Shown piece by piece: positions 9,305 to 19,600 of a DNA stretch of 55,723 nt; the first letter of the stretch is position 1, and each line of letters begins with the position of its first letter. A program made the translations under genes and the position numbers. The notes under the pieces are model-generated. The model ran no database searches. It was not told the origin of the DNA and saw only the letters and a list, made by a program, of their open reading frames with translations. The stretch is from Bdellovibrionales bacterium RIFOXYD1_FULL_55_31 (GTDB lineage Bacteria; Bdellovibrionota; UBA1018), in the NCBI GenBank assembly GCA_001770175.1, contig MEQK01000152.1, positions 1-55,723 on the forward strand, written 5' to 3'.

Positions 9305-10195
9305 ATGTATCAGGCGATCACACCACGATTGTTCGTTCAGTTAACGGCGCTCGGGGAGTTCTCAAGATTCGGCCTCTCAACTGTTGTAGGAATCAGCACG
9401 GCCGTGGGTTACGTGGTTGGGACGTCGTCTGGAGCCGCCGTCGATTGGCAGCGTTGGTTGACTACGGTATGTGGGGTCTTCGTGCTTGCGGCGGGTGCCT
9501 CGGCCCTAAACCAGGTCCAGGAACGCCGGATTGACGCGGAAATGACTCGGACCGCAAGACGCCCGCTGCCGAGCGCTCGAGTCTCGATCGCGGCCGGGTC
9601 TTTCTTCGTTTTATCTGGCCTATCATTCGGGCTCGCCCTTTTGAGTCTCCTGGGTGGCCATGCCTTGGTCCTTGGCGTCGCTTCGGTGGTGCTTTACAAC
9701 GGTTTTTACACGATGTGGTGGAAGCGTTCGTACCGCTACGCCACAATTCTCGGCGCGATACCAGGAGCGCTTCCTATTCTGATCGGGCACGCCGTCGCCG
9801 CAGGGGAAGTCCTGACAAAAGGCGGAGTGTATCTCTTTCTCCTGCTCTTCACGTGGCAGATGCCCCATTTTTGGGCTTTGGCGCTCAGGTACAAGGATGA
9901 CTATGCGGGAGCAGGATTGCCGATGCTTCCTGTGGTAATCGGGATCCGTGGAACACTAAATCATATCCGCATTTGGTCCTCCGTTCTCGTTGTTATCGTT
10001 TTACTTGGACCTTTCGTGATTGAACTCGGACGCCCGTATCTGGTTCTAAGTTTCGTCTCCATGAGCAGGCTTGTGTTGGGCCTGTTTCACTTTTCTCGCG
10101 GGCCGGAAGAGCGCGCGGGCACCTATTTTCATCGGATAAACGAGGCCCTGATCCTTGTATTTGCGGCCTTGGTATTGGACCGGCTTATGACTTGA
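9305..10195 (+). CDS. ctaB: Protoheme IX farnesyltransferase (heme O synthase)
   Basis: 296 residues of the UbiA prenyltransferase superfamily with 8-9 membrane helices. The key Asp-rich motif is NQVQERRIDAEMTRTARRPLP (about 75-95) and the second conserved block is TWQMPHFWALALRYKDDYAGAGLPMLP. It attaches farnesyl to heme B to make heme O, the precursor of the heme A or O of the cytochrome oxidase encoded 3-6 kb downstream. The start ATG 9305 has no strong Shine-Dalgarno. The 123-base space before it holds a short hairpin (GGCACG-aca-CGTGCT). It probably forms one transcription unit with the Rieske, cytochrome b and cytochrome c genes. Confidence 0.93.
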   Translation: MYQAITPRLFVQLTALGEFSRFGLSTVVGISTAVGYVVGTSSGAAVDWQRWLTTVCGVFVLAAGASALNQVQERRIDAEMTRTARRPLPSARVSIAAGSFFVLSGLSFGLALLSLLGGHALVLGVASVVLYNGFYTMWWKRSYRYATILGAIPGALPILIGHAVAAGEVLTKGGVYLFLLLFTWQMPHFWALALRYKDDYAGAGLPMLPVVIGIRGTLNHIRIWSSVLVVIVLLGPFVIELGRPYLVLSFVSMSRLVLGLFHFSRGPEERAGTYFHRINEALILVFAALVLDRLMT

Positions 10196-10241
10196 GACCT
10201 GCTTCGCAATTCGTGCGGAAAGCAACATTCGGAGGCGCCAA

Positions 10242-10730
10242 ATGCAAAGGCGAACATGGCTGAAAAGAGTAGTTCACGCGGTGGGAGCTTTCACGGGAGC
10301 GGTCGTTGTATTTCCGGCTTTCGTCACCGCGCTATCTCCGGTGCTAAGAAGGCCTGAGAGCAGTCGCTGGAGGGTGCTGGGCGGGGTCGCGAACTTTCCG
10401 CTCGACCAAGTCACGCCAACGACGGTGAAAGTGGGCGATCAGAGCGCGGCCGATCCCCTGGATTCCGGGTTGGGCGACCAACTTGTCTATGTCTGGCGCC
10501 AGGCTGAGCGACAGTTTGTGGTGTTCTCAAGGAGTTGTACGGATCTAGGTTGTCCCCTCAATTTCGATCCCGGAAGCGAAATGTTCTTGTGCCCCTGTCA
10601 CGGCGGCATCTTCGCCAAAGACGGAACAGTCAAAGCGGGGCCCCCGAGCCGCCCTATGGATCGTTACGCGAACCGTTTGCGGGACGGGTTTTTGGAAATA
10701 GATCTTCATTCTGTTCCCCCGATGAGCTGA
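10242..10730 (+). CDS. Rieske iron-sulfur protein of a bc-type complex
   Basis: 162 residues. The N-terminus (MQRRTWLKR then a hydrophobic segment) is a twin-arginine signal-anchor, as expected for Rieske proteins exported folded. The [2Fe-2S] ligands are in CTDLGC and CPCHGG (about 100-130), followed by the proline loop GPPSRP. It carries electrons from quinol at the cytochrome b subunit to the cytochrome c domains encoded next. The start has a good site (CGGAGGCGCC) just upstream. The gap to the cytochrome b gene is 11 bases. Confidence 0.95.
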   Translation: MQRRTWLKRVVHAVGAFTGAVVVFPAFVTALSPVLRRPESSRWRVLGGVANFPLDQVTPTTVKVGDQSAADPLDSGLGDQLVYVWRQAERQFVVFSRSCTDLGCPLNFDPGSEMFLCPCHGGIFAKDGTVKAGPPSRPMDRYANRLRDGFLEIDLHSVPPMS

Positions 10731-10741
10731 CCGGAGGTTTC

Positions 10742-12160
10742 TTGAAAATCGTTGAGACCGCGCGCAAATGGGTAATTGATCGGATGGGGCTGGGTCGGCT
10801 CGCGGAGAGTCTCCTCTATCGGCGGGTCGCGAAAAGCCCCTGGTACCAAGGCGACGGAACTGCTCTGCTGCTGCTTGTCGGAGTACAGGTGGTCACGGGC
10901 GCTTTCATGACGCTGATTTATTCAACATCTCCCGATAGAGCTTTTCAAAGCGTCGAATACATCACCCGCATTCAGCCGATGGGATGGTTCATCAGAGGGC
11001 TTCATTATTGGTCGGCTGGCATCACTATGGTGATGCTCGCGGTGCACCTGTTCAGGCAGATCATGCTGGCGGGGTACAAGTCGCCGCGGGAGGGAACCTG
11101 GTTCGTCGGGTTGGGGCTGATGGTGGGCCTTGTTGTCATGTCTTTCACCGGATACGTGCTGAGGTGGGATGAGCGTGCCGTTTACGCGATTCGCGTGGCA
11201 TTGAATATGTTCTACCGAGTTCCTTGGATCGGGGAGGAACTCGTCCTTTTGGTTCAGGGGGGGCCTAGTCTCAGTTCACATACCCTGAGCCGATTCTACT
11301 CCGTTCATGTGGTTTTCACTCCGATGCTTCTGGTTGCTCTTGTGGGATATCACCTTTATCTCGTCGTACTTTACGGGACAACGTCCATGCTCGAGCGTCA
11401 GGGGCCGGTGCACTCCGCGGAACACCAGAAAGAGCTCTACGGGGAACAAAAAGAATCCGAACAGCTCGGCGAGCCTTTTTTCCCGAAGACCATGGCCGAT
11501 ACGGGGATCATGGCATTGGCGGTTTTCCTTGTGCCGCTGGCGTTCACCCTGGTCATTGGACCCCGCGAACTCGGGACTCAAGCGAACTTGACAAGCGTGG
11601 CTTTCCCGGCTGAGGAATGGTGGTACGCCTGGTACAGCGGATTGATCGCGTTGTTCCCGGGTTGGCTTGCCCCGATTTTTTTCGTCGCCTTTCCTGCCGG
11701 TATCCTTCTACTCCTGGTTCTTCTTCCTTTGCTTGATCGTGGGCCGTACCGTGGCTACAAGCACCGTCCGGTCTTCGCTACCGCAGCGCTGCTCGCGTTT
11801 GCCTCGATTCTTTTCTTGAGTGACTTACGTGCGCGTTCCCCGTGGACGGCTTGGCCAAGCAACGATCCTCCGCCCGTGCCACATGGGATCAAACTGACGG
11901 CCGAAGTCGAAAAGGGGCGGCAGTTGTTCGTCAAGTACGGATGTAACTCGTGCCACGCGGTGGCGGGTTTCGGCCGCAAAGTCGGTCCGGATCTTGCCGG
12001 ACATGATAGAAGCCTTTCGGCTGATGAGATTCAAGGCTTCATCCTGAGACCTCCGGCCCACTCATCCATGCCGAGTTACGAGGGACGAATGTCTAAAGAG
12101 GATCTTGAACGCGTCACATCATTCGTGCACGTCACGCAAGCCCTTTTCCACGCGAAGTAA
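10742..12160 (+). CDS. Cytochrome b fused to a C-terminal cytochrome c domain
   Basis: 472 residues. The N-terminal two thirds are cytochrome b/b6 with two His pairs for the two b hemes (HYWSAGITMVMLAVH in one helix, HVVFTPMLLVALVGYH in another). A subunit-IV-like part follows (about 225-375); the Qo-site PEWY region reads PAEEWWYAW. The C-terminus is a monoheme cytochrome c domain with CNSCH near 401-405 and a likely Met ligand in SSMPSY. Start: TTG at 10742 with GGAGG five bases upstream, directly after the Rieske stop; the longer open frame upstream overlaps the Rieske gene and is ruled out. It forms the quinol:cytochrome c reductase core. Confidence 0.93.
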   Translation: MKIVETARKWVIDRMGLGRLAESLLYRRVAKSPWYQGDGTALLLLVGVQVVTGAFMTLIYSTSPDRAFQSVEYITRIQPMGWFIRGLHYWSAGITMVMLAVHLFRQIMLAGYKSPREGTWFVGLGLMVGLVVMSFTGYVLRWDERAVYAIRVALNMFYRVPWIGEELVLLVQGGPSLSSHTLSRFYSVHVVFTPMLLVALVGYHLYLVVLYGTTSMLERQGPVHSAEHQKELYGEQKESEQLGEPFFPKTMADTGIMALAVFLVPLAFTLVIGPRELGTQANLTSVAFPAEEWWYAWYSGLIALFPGWLAPIFFVAFPAGILLLLVLLPLLDRGPYRGYKHRPVFATAALLAFASILFLSDLRARSPWTAWPSNDPPPVPHGIKLTAEVEKGRQLFVKYGCNSCHAVAGFGRKVGPDLAGHDRSLSADEIQGFILRPPAHSSMPSYEGRMSKEDLERVTSFVHVTQALFHAK

Positions 12161-12175
12161 GAAGGAGAGCGCCAC

Positions 12176-12559
12176 ATGAAGAGGAGTCACGCGATTTTCG
12201 CTGTTTCCGTTTTTCTCGCCATCGCTGCTGGGGCGGGGATCAGCGCTGATGCGGTTGCACATGGAATGTGGTCGGGTTTTTCGGGGAATCCGGAGCGCGG
12301 CAAGGAGGCCATCAAACGTTACGGATGCGGGAGCTGCCATGTCGTTCCAGGCATCCGCGACGCGCACGGCAGGGTCGGGCCCAAGCTCGAGGATTTTGGA
12401 GAGCAGATCTACGTTGCTGGCGTGTTGCCTAATACGCCCGATAACGTTGTGCGTTGGATCATGAATCCCCGAGACCATTCTCCCCGAACTGCCATGCCGG
12501 ATTTGGGCGTTTCCAAGGAAGATGCGTCTGATATGGCCGCTTATCTTCTCGAGAAATAA
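12176..12559 (+). CDS. Small secreted monoheme cytochrome c
   Basis: 127 residues with a signal peptide or signal anchor (about 1-25), the heme motif CGSCH near residue 56, and a likely axial Met in TAMPDLGVSKEDASDMAAYL. Its N-terminus after the signal (HGMWSGFSGNPERGKEAI) and the VGPKLEDFG segment are typical of cytochrome c subunits attached to bc complexes or c-oxidases. AAGGAG lies just upstream of the ATG, 15 bases after the cytochrome b stop. It probably hands electrons from the bc complex to the ctaC cytochrome domain encoded convergently. Confidence 0.93.
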   Translation: MKRSHAIFAVSVFLAIAAGAGISADAVAHGMWSGFSGNPERGKEAIKRYGCGSCHVVPGIRDAHGRVGPKLEDFGEQIYVAGVLPNTPDNVVRWIMNPRDHSPRTAMPDLGVSKEDASDMAAYLLEK

Positions 12560-12589
12560 GAAGCGAAAAGGCAACAAGCCTCCGCTGGG

Positions 12590-12994
12590 CTAATGTCCGG
12601 TGCCACAACTGTCCAAGTATCCAAAGATAGGTAAGCTCTCGACGAGAATGATTAGAACGAACAGCGCGCTCAGGACGAACCCGTAGCTGGAGAGGTATCG
12701 ACCGCCTTCGTTTTCCGAGGAGCCCTCGCTGGCACCGTCCCGTCTCCAGTCATGGTAGGCGATAATCGTGCCCATGGCTGCGGGTATGAGTGCGATTGCG
12801 GTAGTCGCGATCAGGAGCCACGCTACGGAGCTAATCCCGAAAATCTTCTGCTGGTCGAAACCGCTGACACAACCGAACTCGCCGATCACGTAAATTGTGA
12901 GCAGATGAAATGTCCAGGCAAGCCCCGCTCCGAGGAAAGCAAACCACCTCCGGCCGGAGCTTGGAATCGTCGCACTTGTATCGGGTGATTGCAT
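12590..12994 (-). CDS. Small membrane protein of the cytochrome oxidase operon
   Basis: 134 residues with three or four membrane helices, including FAFLGAGLAWTFHLLTIYVIGEFGCVSG and a C-terminal helix, FVLIILVESLPIFGYLDSCGTGH. I do not know a named family, but short membrane proteins with a 'GLAWxxHL' helix and conserved Cys residues are frequently encoded at the end of caa3-type oxidase operons. It starts 16 bases after the ctaD/ctaE fusion gene and is thus the last gene of that operon. A role as a small oxidase subunit or assembly protein is inferred from position only. Confidence 0.75.
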   Translation of the reverse strand: MQSPDTSATIPSSGRRWFAFLGAGLAWTFHLLTIYVIGEFGCVSGFDQQKIFGISSVAWLLIATTAIALIPAAMGTIIAYHDWRRDGASEGSSENEGGRYLSSYGFVLSALFVLIILVESLPIFGYLDSCGTGH

Positions 12995-13010
12995 GAGAAT
13001 GTATCCTCTC

Positions 13011-15536
13011 TCAAATCAGATGAGGTGAAACCTGGGTTACGAGATAGCTCAAAACGCCTAGTAATGCCGTGAAAAGCCAGAAGAGCTCCGAATTTTGAAG
13101 CCAAAGCACCAGGCGCGCTTCGTTGAAAGCCTCTTTTCTGCTCAGGACCCTTCGCAAAGTGGCACCGAGCAGGCCCAAGGCTACGATCGCGAGCAAAAGC
13201 GGGAATCCGTTTAGAATGTAGTAAATCGAACTATAGGCGCTCTCATCGATTCCGAACGGAACCCTGGCGAGGACGAGGATCCCGCCTAAAACGAAAAGCG
13301 TGCCGAAGAAGCATGTCGTGGTCAGTCCGAAACTGAGCATCCCGGGGCGGGTGGCTGCGCGACCGCGTTTGCTCATCCAGACGCCAAACAGACTGAGAAT
13401 AAGAGGAGAAGTGACGAGGACCGGGCTGAGGCCACCGGGTTCAGGGAGTCCAAACTGAGGCCAGCTTTCGGAGTAAAGCCACAGGTAATAGTAGGCGTAC
13501 ACGAGCCCCCCATAAGCCGTGGCGATGATTCCAATGAGGCCAAGCATTCCCCACCAGCCTGCCGAGACGGAGCCGCTGGACGACAGGGGCACCTTAAGCC
13601 GAGCGGAAAGTTCCCGGAACTCCTCTTCTGCAATTTGGGGGTCACGATAGAGCCAGCGGGCAATGATCCCAGAAGCGCAGAGCGCGGCAACGAGAGCGAG
13701 AATGTAGGTTTTCGCCAGAACGGAAACGGCCGCGGCTAACAACGCCACCGCGGCTACGAATGGAATGCGAGTGGGCCCAGGCAGATACTGCACAGCTTGA
13801 GGACGTGCGTCGGTGACATCCGTTACAAGAGTGCCGCGCCAGCTGAGCGGACGGAACTTCAAGGTCTCTGAGATCGTGTGGAGCGGGTTTTCGAGAGAGG
13901 CTCTCTTCCACTCCGGGTAAAGATCTTCGACGACGGGCGGTTTTTCGAAACCGTACGAAGGCGGAGGAGAGGGTAAACTCCACTCGAGGGTGCCGGCCTC
14001 CCAGGGGTTCTGTGGAGCCACTCTTCCTTTGCGCATGGATATTAAGAGGTTCAGAAGCGTGGTCGCCAGACCGAAGGCGAGAAGAATGGCCCCAAGGCTC
14101 GAGATCAGGTTCAGGTCAGTGACTCCCAGATCCTCCGAGTATGTGTAGACCCGACGCCGCATTCCGAATGCTCCGATGAAGTACATTGGTACGAACGTAA
14201 TATTGAACCCGAGGAACGCCACCCAGAAACCGAGTTTTGCGAATCGATCGTTGAACATGCGGCCAGTAAGCTTTGGCATCCAGTAGTGCAAGCCAGCAAG
14301 AAAGGGGAACACCGCTCCGCCAATCAGTACGTGATGAAAGTGGGCAACGACGAAATGGGTATCATGTACCTGCCAATCGAACGGCATAGTCGCCACCATG
14401 ACACCCGTGAATCCTCCGTTCAGGAAGATGAAGAAGAATCCCAGAACATACAGGAATGGAACGCTGAACCGCGGACGGGTGCCCCAGAGAGTCGCAATCC
14501 AGGCGAAGATTTGCGTGCCGGAAGCCAGGGCAATCATAAAACTCGCGGCGGTGAAAAAGAGCATCGGGAGGTCCGGAAGTCCAGCCGTGAACATATGATG
14601 ACTCCAGAGGCCAAAGCTCACGAATCCTGTGATCATAAGTGCCGCCAGGATCAGTTTGTACGCGACGACACGCCTTCGGCTGAATGTTTCAACTACAGAG
14701 GTCACGACTCCGGTGGCCGGTAGGAAAATGATATAGACCTCCGGATGCCCAAAGAACCAGAACAGATGCTGCCAGAGAAGAGAGCTACCTCCTCGATCGA
14801 CATCAAAGAAGCGGGTACCGAAGGAGCGGTCCATTTCGAGAAGCATCGTCCCAAGGAGGAGCGGTGTGAATGCGAAGATGATCATGACCCCGATGATCAG
14901 GTAAGCCCAGACGATCAGTGGCATCCGGTGAATTGCCATTCCAGGGGCACGGAACTTCAGAATCGTGACGACGATTTCTACGGCCGCGCCAAGCCCGGCG
15001 ATTTCGACCATGCTCAATCCAAGGAGCCAGAAATCAAGTCCGAGTCCCGAGTACTTCGGGCCAGACAGGGGAGTGTAGGCCGTCCAGCCTGCGTCCGGAA
15101 CCTGTCCGAAAAGGAAGCTCGCATACATCGTTACGCCGCCGAAAAGATAAAGCCAGTATCCGAAGCTGCTCAGCCGCGGGAAGGCGACATCGCGAGCGCC
15201 TATCATGAGCGGAATGAGATAAAGTCCGAGACCTTCAATGAATGGCACCGCGAAAAGATAAAGCATGGTCGAACCATGCATCGTGAAGACGCCGTTATAG
15301 GCATCCGGGCCGAGCAAGTCATTCCTGGGGAAAGCGAGCTGTGCTCGGATCAGCAGCGCCATCGCAACCGCGATCGAAAAGAAAATGAGCGCCGTAACCA
15401 TGTAGCGTTTTCCGATAGGGCGGTTGTTGACTGTCGCAATGAAGCCCTTCAGACCGGTAGGGGAACTCCAAAGCTCACTGAAGCGCTGCTCGGCCGGATC
15501 GATTTTGTCGTGGGATCTGTCTTGGGTTGTCGTCAT
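13011..15536 (-). CDS. ctaD: Cytochrome c oxidase subunit I fused to a subunit III-like domain
   Basis: 841 residues. Residues about 1-560 are heme-copper oxidase subunit I: heme ligand His in FTMHGSTM, the CuB/Tyr motif GHPEVYIIFLP with the Glu of type A1 enzymes, the His pair in GLWSHHMFTAG, and the final ligands in DTHFVVAHFHHVL. Residues about 600-841 carry further helices with a subunit III-like pattern (LYRDPQIAEEEFRELSARL, then helices). The enzyme reduces O2 to water and pumps protons. The start overlaps the ctaC stop by 4 bases (ATGA), showing translational coupling. No separate subunit III gene is present. Confidence 0.95.
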   Translation of the reverse strand: MTTTQDRSHDKIDPAEQRFSELWSSPTGLKGFIATVNNRPIGKRYMVTALIFFSIAVAMALLIRAQLAFPRNDLLGPDAYNGVFTMHGSTMLYLFAVPFIEGLGLYLIPLMIGARDVAFPRLSSFGYWLYLFGGVTMYASFLFGQVPDAGWTAYTPLSGPKYSGLGLDFWLLGLSMVEIAGLGAAVEIVVTILKFRAPGMAIHRMPLIVWAYLIIGVMIIFAFTPLLLGTMLLEMDRSFGTRFFDVDRGGSSLLWQHLFWFFGHPEVYIIFLPATGVVTSVVETFSRRRVVAYKLILAALMITGFVSFGLWSHHMFTAGLPDLPMLFFTAASFMIALASGTQIFAWIATLWGTRPRFSVPFLYVLGFFFIFLNGGFTGVMVATMPFDWQVHDTHFVVAHFHHVLIGGAVFPFLAGLHYWMPKLTGRMFNDRFAKLGFWVAFLGFNITFVPMYFIGAFGMRRRVYTYSEDLGVTDLNLISSLGAILLAFGLATTLLNLLISMRKGRVAPQNPWEAGTLEWSLPSPPPSYGFEKPPVVEDLYPEWKRASLENPLHTISETLKFRPLSWRGTLVTDVTDARPQAVQYLPGPTRIPFVAAVALLAAAVSVLAKTYILALVAALCASGIIARWLYRDPQIAEEEFRELSARLKVPLSSSGSVSAGWWGMLGLIGIIATAYGGLVYAYYYLWLYSESWPQFGLPEPGGLSPVLVTSPLILSLFGVWMSKRGRAATRPGMLSFGLTTTCFFGTLFVLGGILVLARVPFGIDESAYSSIYYILNGFPLLLAIVALGLLGATLRRVLSRKEAFNEARLVLWLQNSELFWLFTALLGVLSYLVTQVSPHLI

Positions 15537-16546
15537 TTCAAGCTTTCCAGGTACTCGAGGAGAGAATGGAGGTCTTCTGGGGGGAGATAGGATCGTGGCA
15601 TGAGATTACGCGGTTTGATTTTTTGCGGATTCGCTATCCAGCCGGCCATGTTCCCCTTCGTGTTTGGGACCGTCCCAGCGCCTATCGTCGTACGTGAGCC
15701 CATATATGTTAGATCGGGCCCGACTCGCGCTTCAGACAGGCCGCGTATCGCATGGCAATTTGCACAGGCCTTCTCGAAAACGGTTCGACCCTTGAGAACG
15801 ACTGGGTCCACCGGAACCGCGGGGACCTCGGCGCGCGTGCGAAGCCACTTTTCAAATTCAGCCGGTTCATGGGCGATGAGTTTGAATGCCATGAGCGCGT
15901 GAGGTCCGGCACAATATTCGGTGCATGTTCCGTGGTAGATGCCGGGCTCTCCGGCTGTCATGCGAAGCTCGGTTGGATGATCCGGGAGCATGTCCCGCTT
16001 CCCGGTGAGCCGGGGAACCCAGAAGCTGTGCACGACGGCCTTGGATAAGAGTTTGAAGCGGATCATCTTGCCCACGGGGATGTGGATTTCATTCGCATCG
16101 ATGATGGGATACCCCGGATATCGCACCTCGAACCACCAGTGATGGCTCGTGATCTCTATCTGAAGTTCGCTTTTTCCAGACCCCAAATCCAAGGTCAATT
16201 GCAAGGTGGAGATGAGAATTTTAACCAAGATGAGCGTCGGCAGCGCTATTCCGAGGACAAAAACAAACCGGAATCCGATGGGCGATTTCTCTCGCTTCCT
16301 GCCACGCAGCGCCAGGGCCAGCAGAAGCAACGTGACAAGGAAGTATCCTGTGAAGATCCAGATCATCTCCCAGCCGAGCTCCGCGATTCGCGCTGCGGCG
16401 GGACCTCCGGGGTTAAAGATAGAGTCGCGCGGAGTGTCCGTGCAACTTGCATTGAGAATGCTCAGTAATAGCCCAACTGCAACTTGAGGGAGAATTCCCG
16501 CGATGCTCGAAGCCCTTTTTTGAGTTGTCTTGATTTTAACGGTCAT
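15533..16546 (-). CDS. ctaC: Cytochrome c oxidase subunit II with cytochrome c domain (caa3 type)
   Basis: 337 residues. An N-terminal lipoprotein-like signal (LLLSILNASC) and two membrane helices precede the cupredoxin domain. CuA ligands are His in VVHSFWVP and the set in GTCTEYCAGPHALM (Cys, Glu, Cys, His, Met). The C-terminus (about 250-337) is a monoheme cytochrome c with CANCH and a Met in NLMPRSYLPPEDL, making this a caa3-type oxidase that can accept electrons directly. It is the first gene of the ctaC-ctaD-small-protein operon. The promoter must lie in the short space shared with the divergent FAD oxidase gene. Confidence 0.95.
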   Translation of the reverse strand: MTVKIKTTQKRASSIAGILPQVAVGLLLSILNASCTDTPRDSIFNPGGPAAARIAELGWEMIWIFTGYFLVTLLLLALALRGRKREKSPIGFRFVFVLGIALPTLILVKILISTLQLTLDLGSGKSELQIEITSHHWWFEVRYPGYPIIDANEIHIPVGKMIRFKLLSKAVVHSFWVPRLTGKRDMLPDHPTELRMTAGEPGIYHGTCTEYCAGPHALMAFKLIAHEPAEFEKWLRTRAEVPAVPVDPVVLKGRTVFEKACANCHAIRGLSEARVGPDLTYMGSRTTIGAGTVPNTKGNMAGWIANPQKIKPRNLMPRSYLPPEDLHSLLEYLESLK

Positions 16547-16646
16547 CTTATCTGTTCAGATCCAAAAGTGAAAAAAACGGAAGCGCCACAGCAGGTTTTG
16601 TGCCACTGAGCGCAGGAGACCAGATTGCAGAGTAGCTTCGCTTGTA

Positions 16647-19600
16647 ATGCACGATATCGAGACAAACTATCGCCAGCTCGAGTCTGCGCTGCTCAACTCC
16701 ATTGAAGGAGAAGTCCGCTTTGACGAGGGGAGCAGGGCGCTATACGCGACAGATGCATCCAACTACCGGCAGATCCCGATAGGCCTCGTTCTGCCCCGTA
16801 GTGTGGAGGATGTACGAAGGACACTCTCGGCCTGTCGTGAGTACGGGGCTCCGGTTTTGCCGAGAGGAGGCGGAACGAGCCTCGCGGGCCAGTCCTGTAA
16901 TACGGCTGTCGTGATTGACTATTCCAAGTATATGAACCGCGTAGTCTCGATTGTCCCAGCACAGCGACTCGCGCGAGTGATGCCGGGGACCATTCTGGAT
17001 CATCTCAGGAAGGCGGCTGAAGAGCATGGGCTTACCTTCGGCCCGGATCCGGCCACTCACACGCATTGCACTTTGGGTGGGATGATTGGAAATAATTCGT
17101 GCGGTATTCATTCGGTAATGGCCGGTCGAACGGTCGATAACGTGCGGGAAATGGATGTCATTACTTACGACGGGATTCGACTGAAGGTCGGCGCGACCCC
17201 GGAAGGGGAGCTCAGAAAGATTCTTGCAGAGGGCGGTAGACGCGCAGAAATCTATCGCGGACTGTTCGAGCTCCGCGAGCGTTACGCAGCCCGGATTCGG
17301 GAAAGGTTTCCGAAAATTCCCCGCCGTGTTTCGGGCTATAACCTGGATGAACTTCTGCCCGAAAACGGTTTTCATGTCGGCCGGGCGCTCGCCGGGAGCG
17401 AAGGCACGTGCGTGAATGTTCTTGAAGCGACCGTTGAACTCGTACCGAGCCCCGCGGGCCGGGCGCTCGTTATTGTTGGATTCCGGGACATCTACGAAGC
17501 TGGAGATCGGGTTCCCGAGTTCCTGAAGTGCAATCCGATTGGCCTCGAGGGTGTCGATGAGAAGTTAGTAAACTATATGCGAGCGAAGGGGAAGTACGCC
17601 TCCACGATTCCGATGCTGCCGGAGGGGAGGGCGTGGCTATTCATCGAAATCTCAGGAGACTCGGCGGAGGAGGCACGAGATGCGGCCGAATCCATGCTCC
17701 GCAAAATGCAGCTTTGGCCGCACTCGGAACGCTGGGGCATCTTCCAGGACGGGCAGGCTAAGCAGATGTGGCAGGTCAGGGAAGCCGGGCTTGCGGCCAC
17801 CGCGCGCGTTCCTCACGGTTCACAGCAGAAGGACAGTTGGCCTGGATGGGAGGACTCCGCCGTTCACCCGGAGCGGCTTGGGAACTATCTGCGTGAGTTG
17901 CGCGCCCTGTTTCGCAAACACGGCTATGACGGCGCGTTATACGGCCACTTCGGCCAGGCTTGTGTTCACGTGAGGATCGACTTTGACCTTGTAACGACCG
18001 GAGGGGTTCGGAAGTACCGGGTCTTCATGGAGGAAGCCACCGATCTCGTTCTGCGGTACGGCGGGTCCTTGTCCGGCGAGCACGGTGATGGGCAGGCAAG
18101 GGCGGAGTTCCTACCAAAGATGTATGGGACCGAACTTATGGAGGCGTTTCGGGAGTTCAAGCGTATCTGGGATCCGGAAGGAAAGATGAACCCAGGAAAG
18201 GTCGTCGACGCTTACCGTATAGATGAAAATTTAAGGCTGGGTACCGCCTACAAACCCGCTCAGCTGAAGACCGAATTTCAATATCCCGAGGACAAGGGGA
18301 GTTTTGCGTACGCTGCGCTTCGATGCGTGGGTGTCGGGAAATGCCGCCGAACGGAAGACGGGATCATGTGCCCGAGCTTCATGGTGACGAGGGAAGAAAA
18401 GCATTCTACCAGGGGGCGTGCGAGGCTCCTCTTCGAGATGCTCCAAGGGGATTCGTTGAAGAAGGGAATGAAAAGTGAGGCCGTCAAAGAAGCGCTCGAC
18501 CTCTGCCTTGCCTGCAAAGGGTGCAAATCGGAGTGCCCGGTCAGCGTCGACATGGCCACCTACAAGGCGGAGTTTCTATCGGGTTACTACCGGGGAAGGC
18601 TTCGCCCCATCACCGCCTACGCGATGGGCTTTGTCGACAAATGGGCACGGCTGGGGGCCCGCTTTCCGCACCTCGCGAACCTGATCTCCGGTAACCGCTG
18701 GTCGGGCTCCGCACTTAAGGCGCTTGCAGGCATCGCCAAGGAGCGCACGCTTCCGAGATTCGCCTCTCGAACGTTCAAGGCATGGTTCCTTCAGAGGCCA
18801 ATTCAGAACGCTTTAAAGCCCAGAGTGATCCTTTGGCCCGACACCTTCAATAATCACTTTCAGCCGGGAACCGCAGAAGCGGCGGTCGAGGTGCTTGAGA
18901 AAGCCGGATTTCGGGTCGTGGTTCCACGAGAGCACCTCTGTTGTGGCCGACCTCTCTACGACTATGGCATGCTGAAAACGGCAAGGCGCTATCTCGAAAA
19001 AATACTTCTGGTTCTGCGCGAAGAGATCCGAGCCGGTACTCCTGTCGTGGGTCTTGAGCCAAGCTGCGTGGCCGTATTCCGAGACGAGCTCTTGAATTTT
19101 TTCCCGAACGATCCGGACGCGAACCGCTTGAGTCGGCAGACCTACTTGCTGAGCGAATTTCTGATAAGGCATGCTCCAGGCTTTCGAATCCCCGAGCTCA
19201 GTCGCAAGGCAGTGGTCCAGGGTCATTGCCACCATCAATCCGTCATGGGCTTTGGTGACGAACGTCGAGTCTTGGATGCGCTTGGCCTTAAGCACGAAGT
19301 CCTGGATTCCAGCTGCTGCGGGATGGCGGGAAGCTTCGGGTTCGAAGAAAAATCCGACCGCTACGGCGTTTCGATGAAAGTGGGGGAGCGAGTGCTCCTT
19401 CCCGCCGTGCGAAAGGAAAATCCGGACACGCTCATCATCGCGGACGGCTTCAGTTGCAGGGAGCAGATCAAACACGGGGCAGACCGTGAGGCGCGCCACC
19501 TTTCTGATGTGCTTCAACTCTCCCTTCATGCCGCGTCTGGCGGAAGCGAGGAAAAAGGATCTGGTATTCCTGAGGAGTCTATCCTGAGGCGTCGAAAGGA

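Noticed and set aside
14286-15590. Long plus-strand open frames inside the ctaD region
   Set aside because: They lie opposite the conserved cytochrome oxidase gene and have the composition of antisense shadows.
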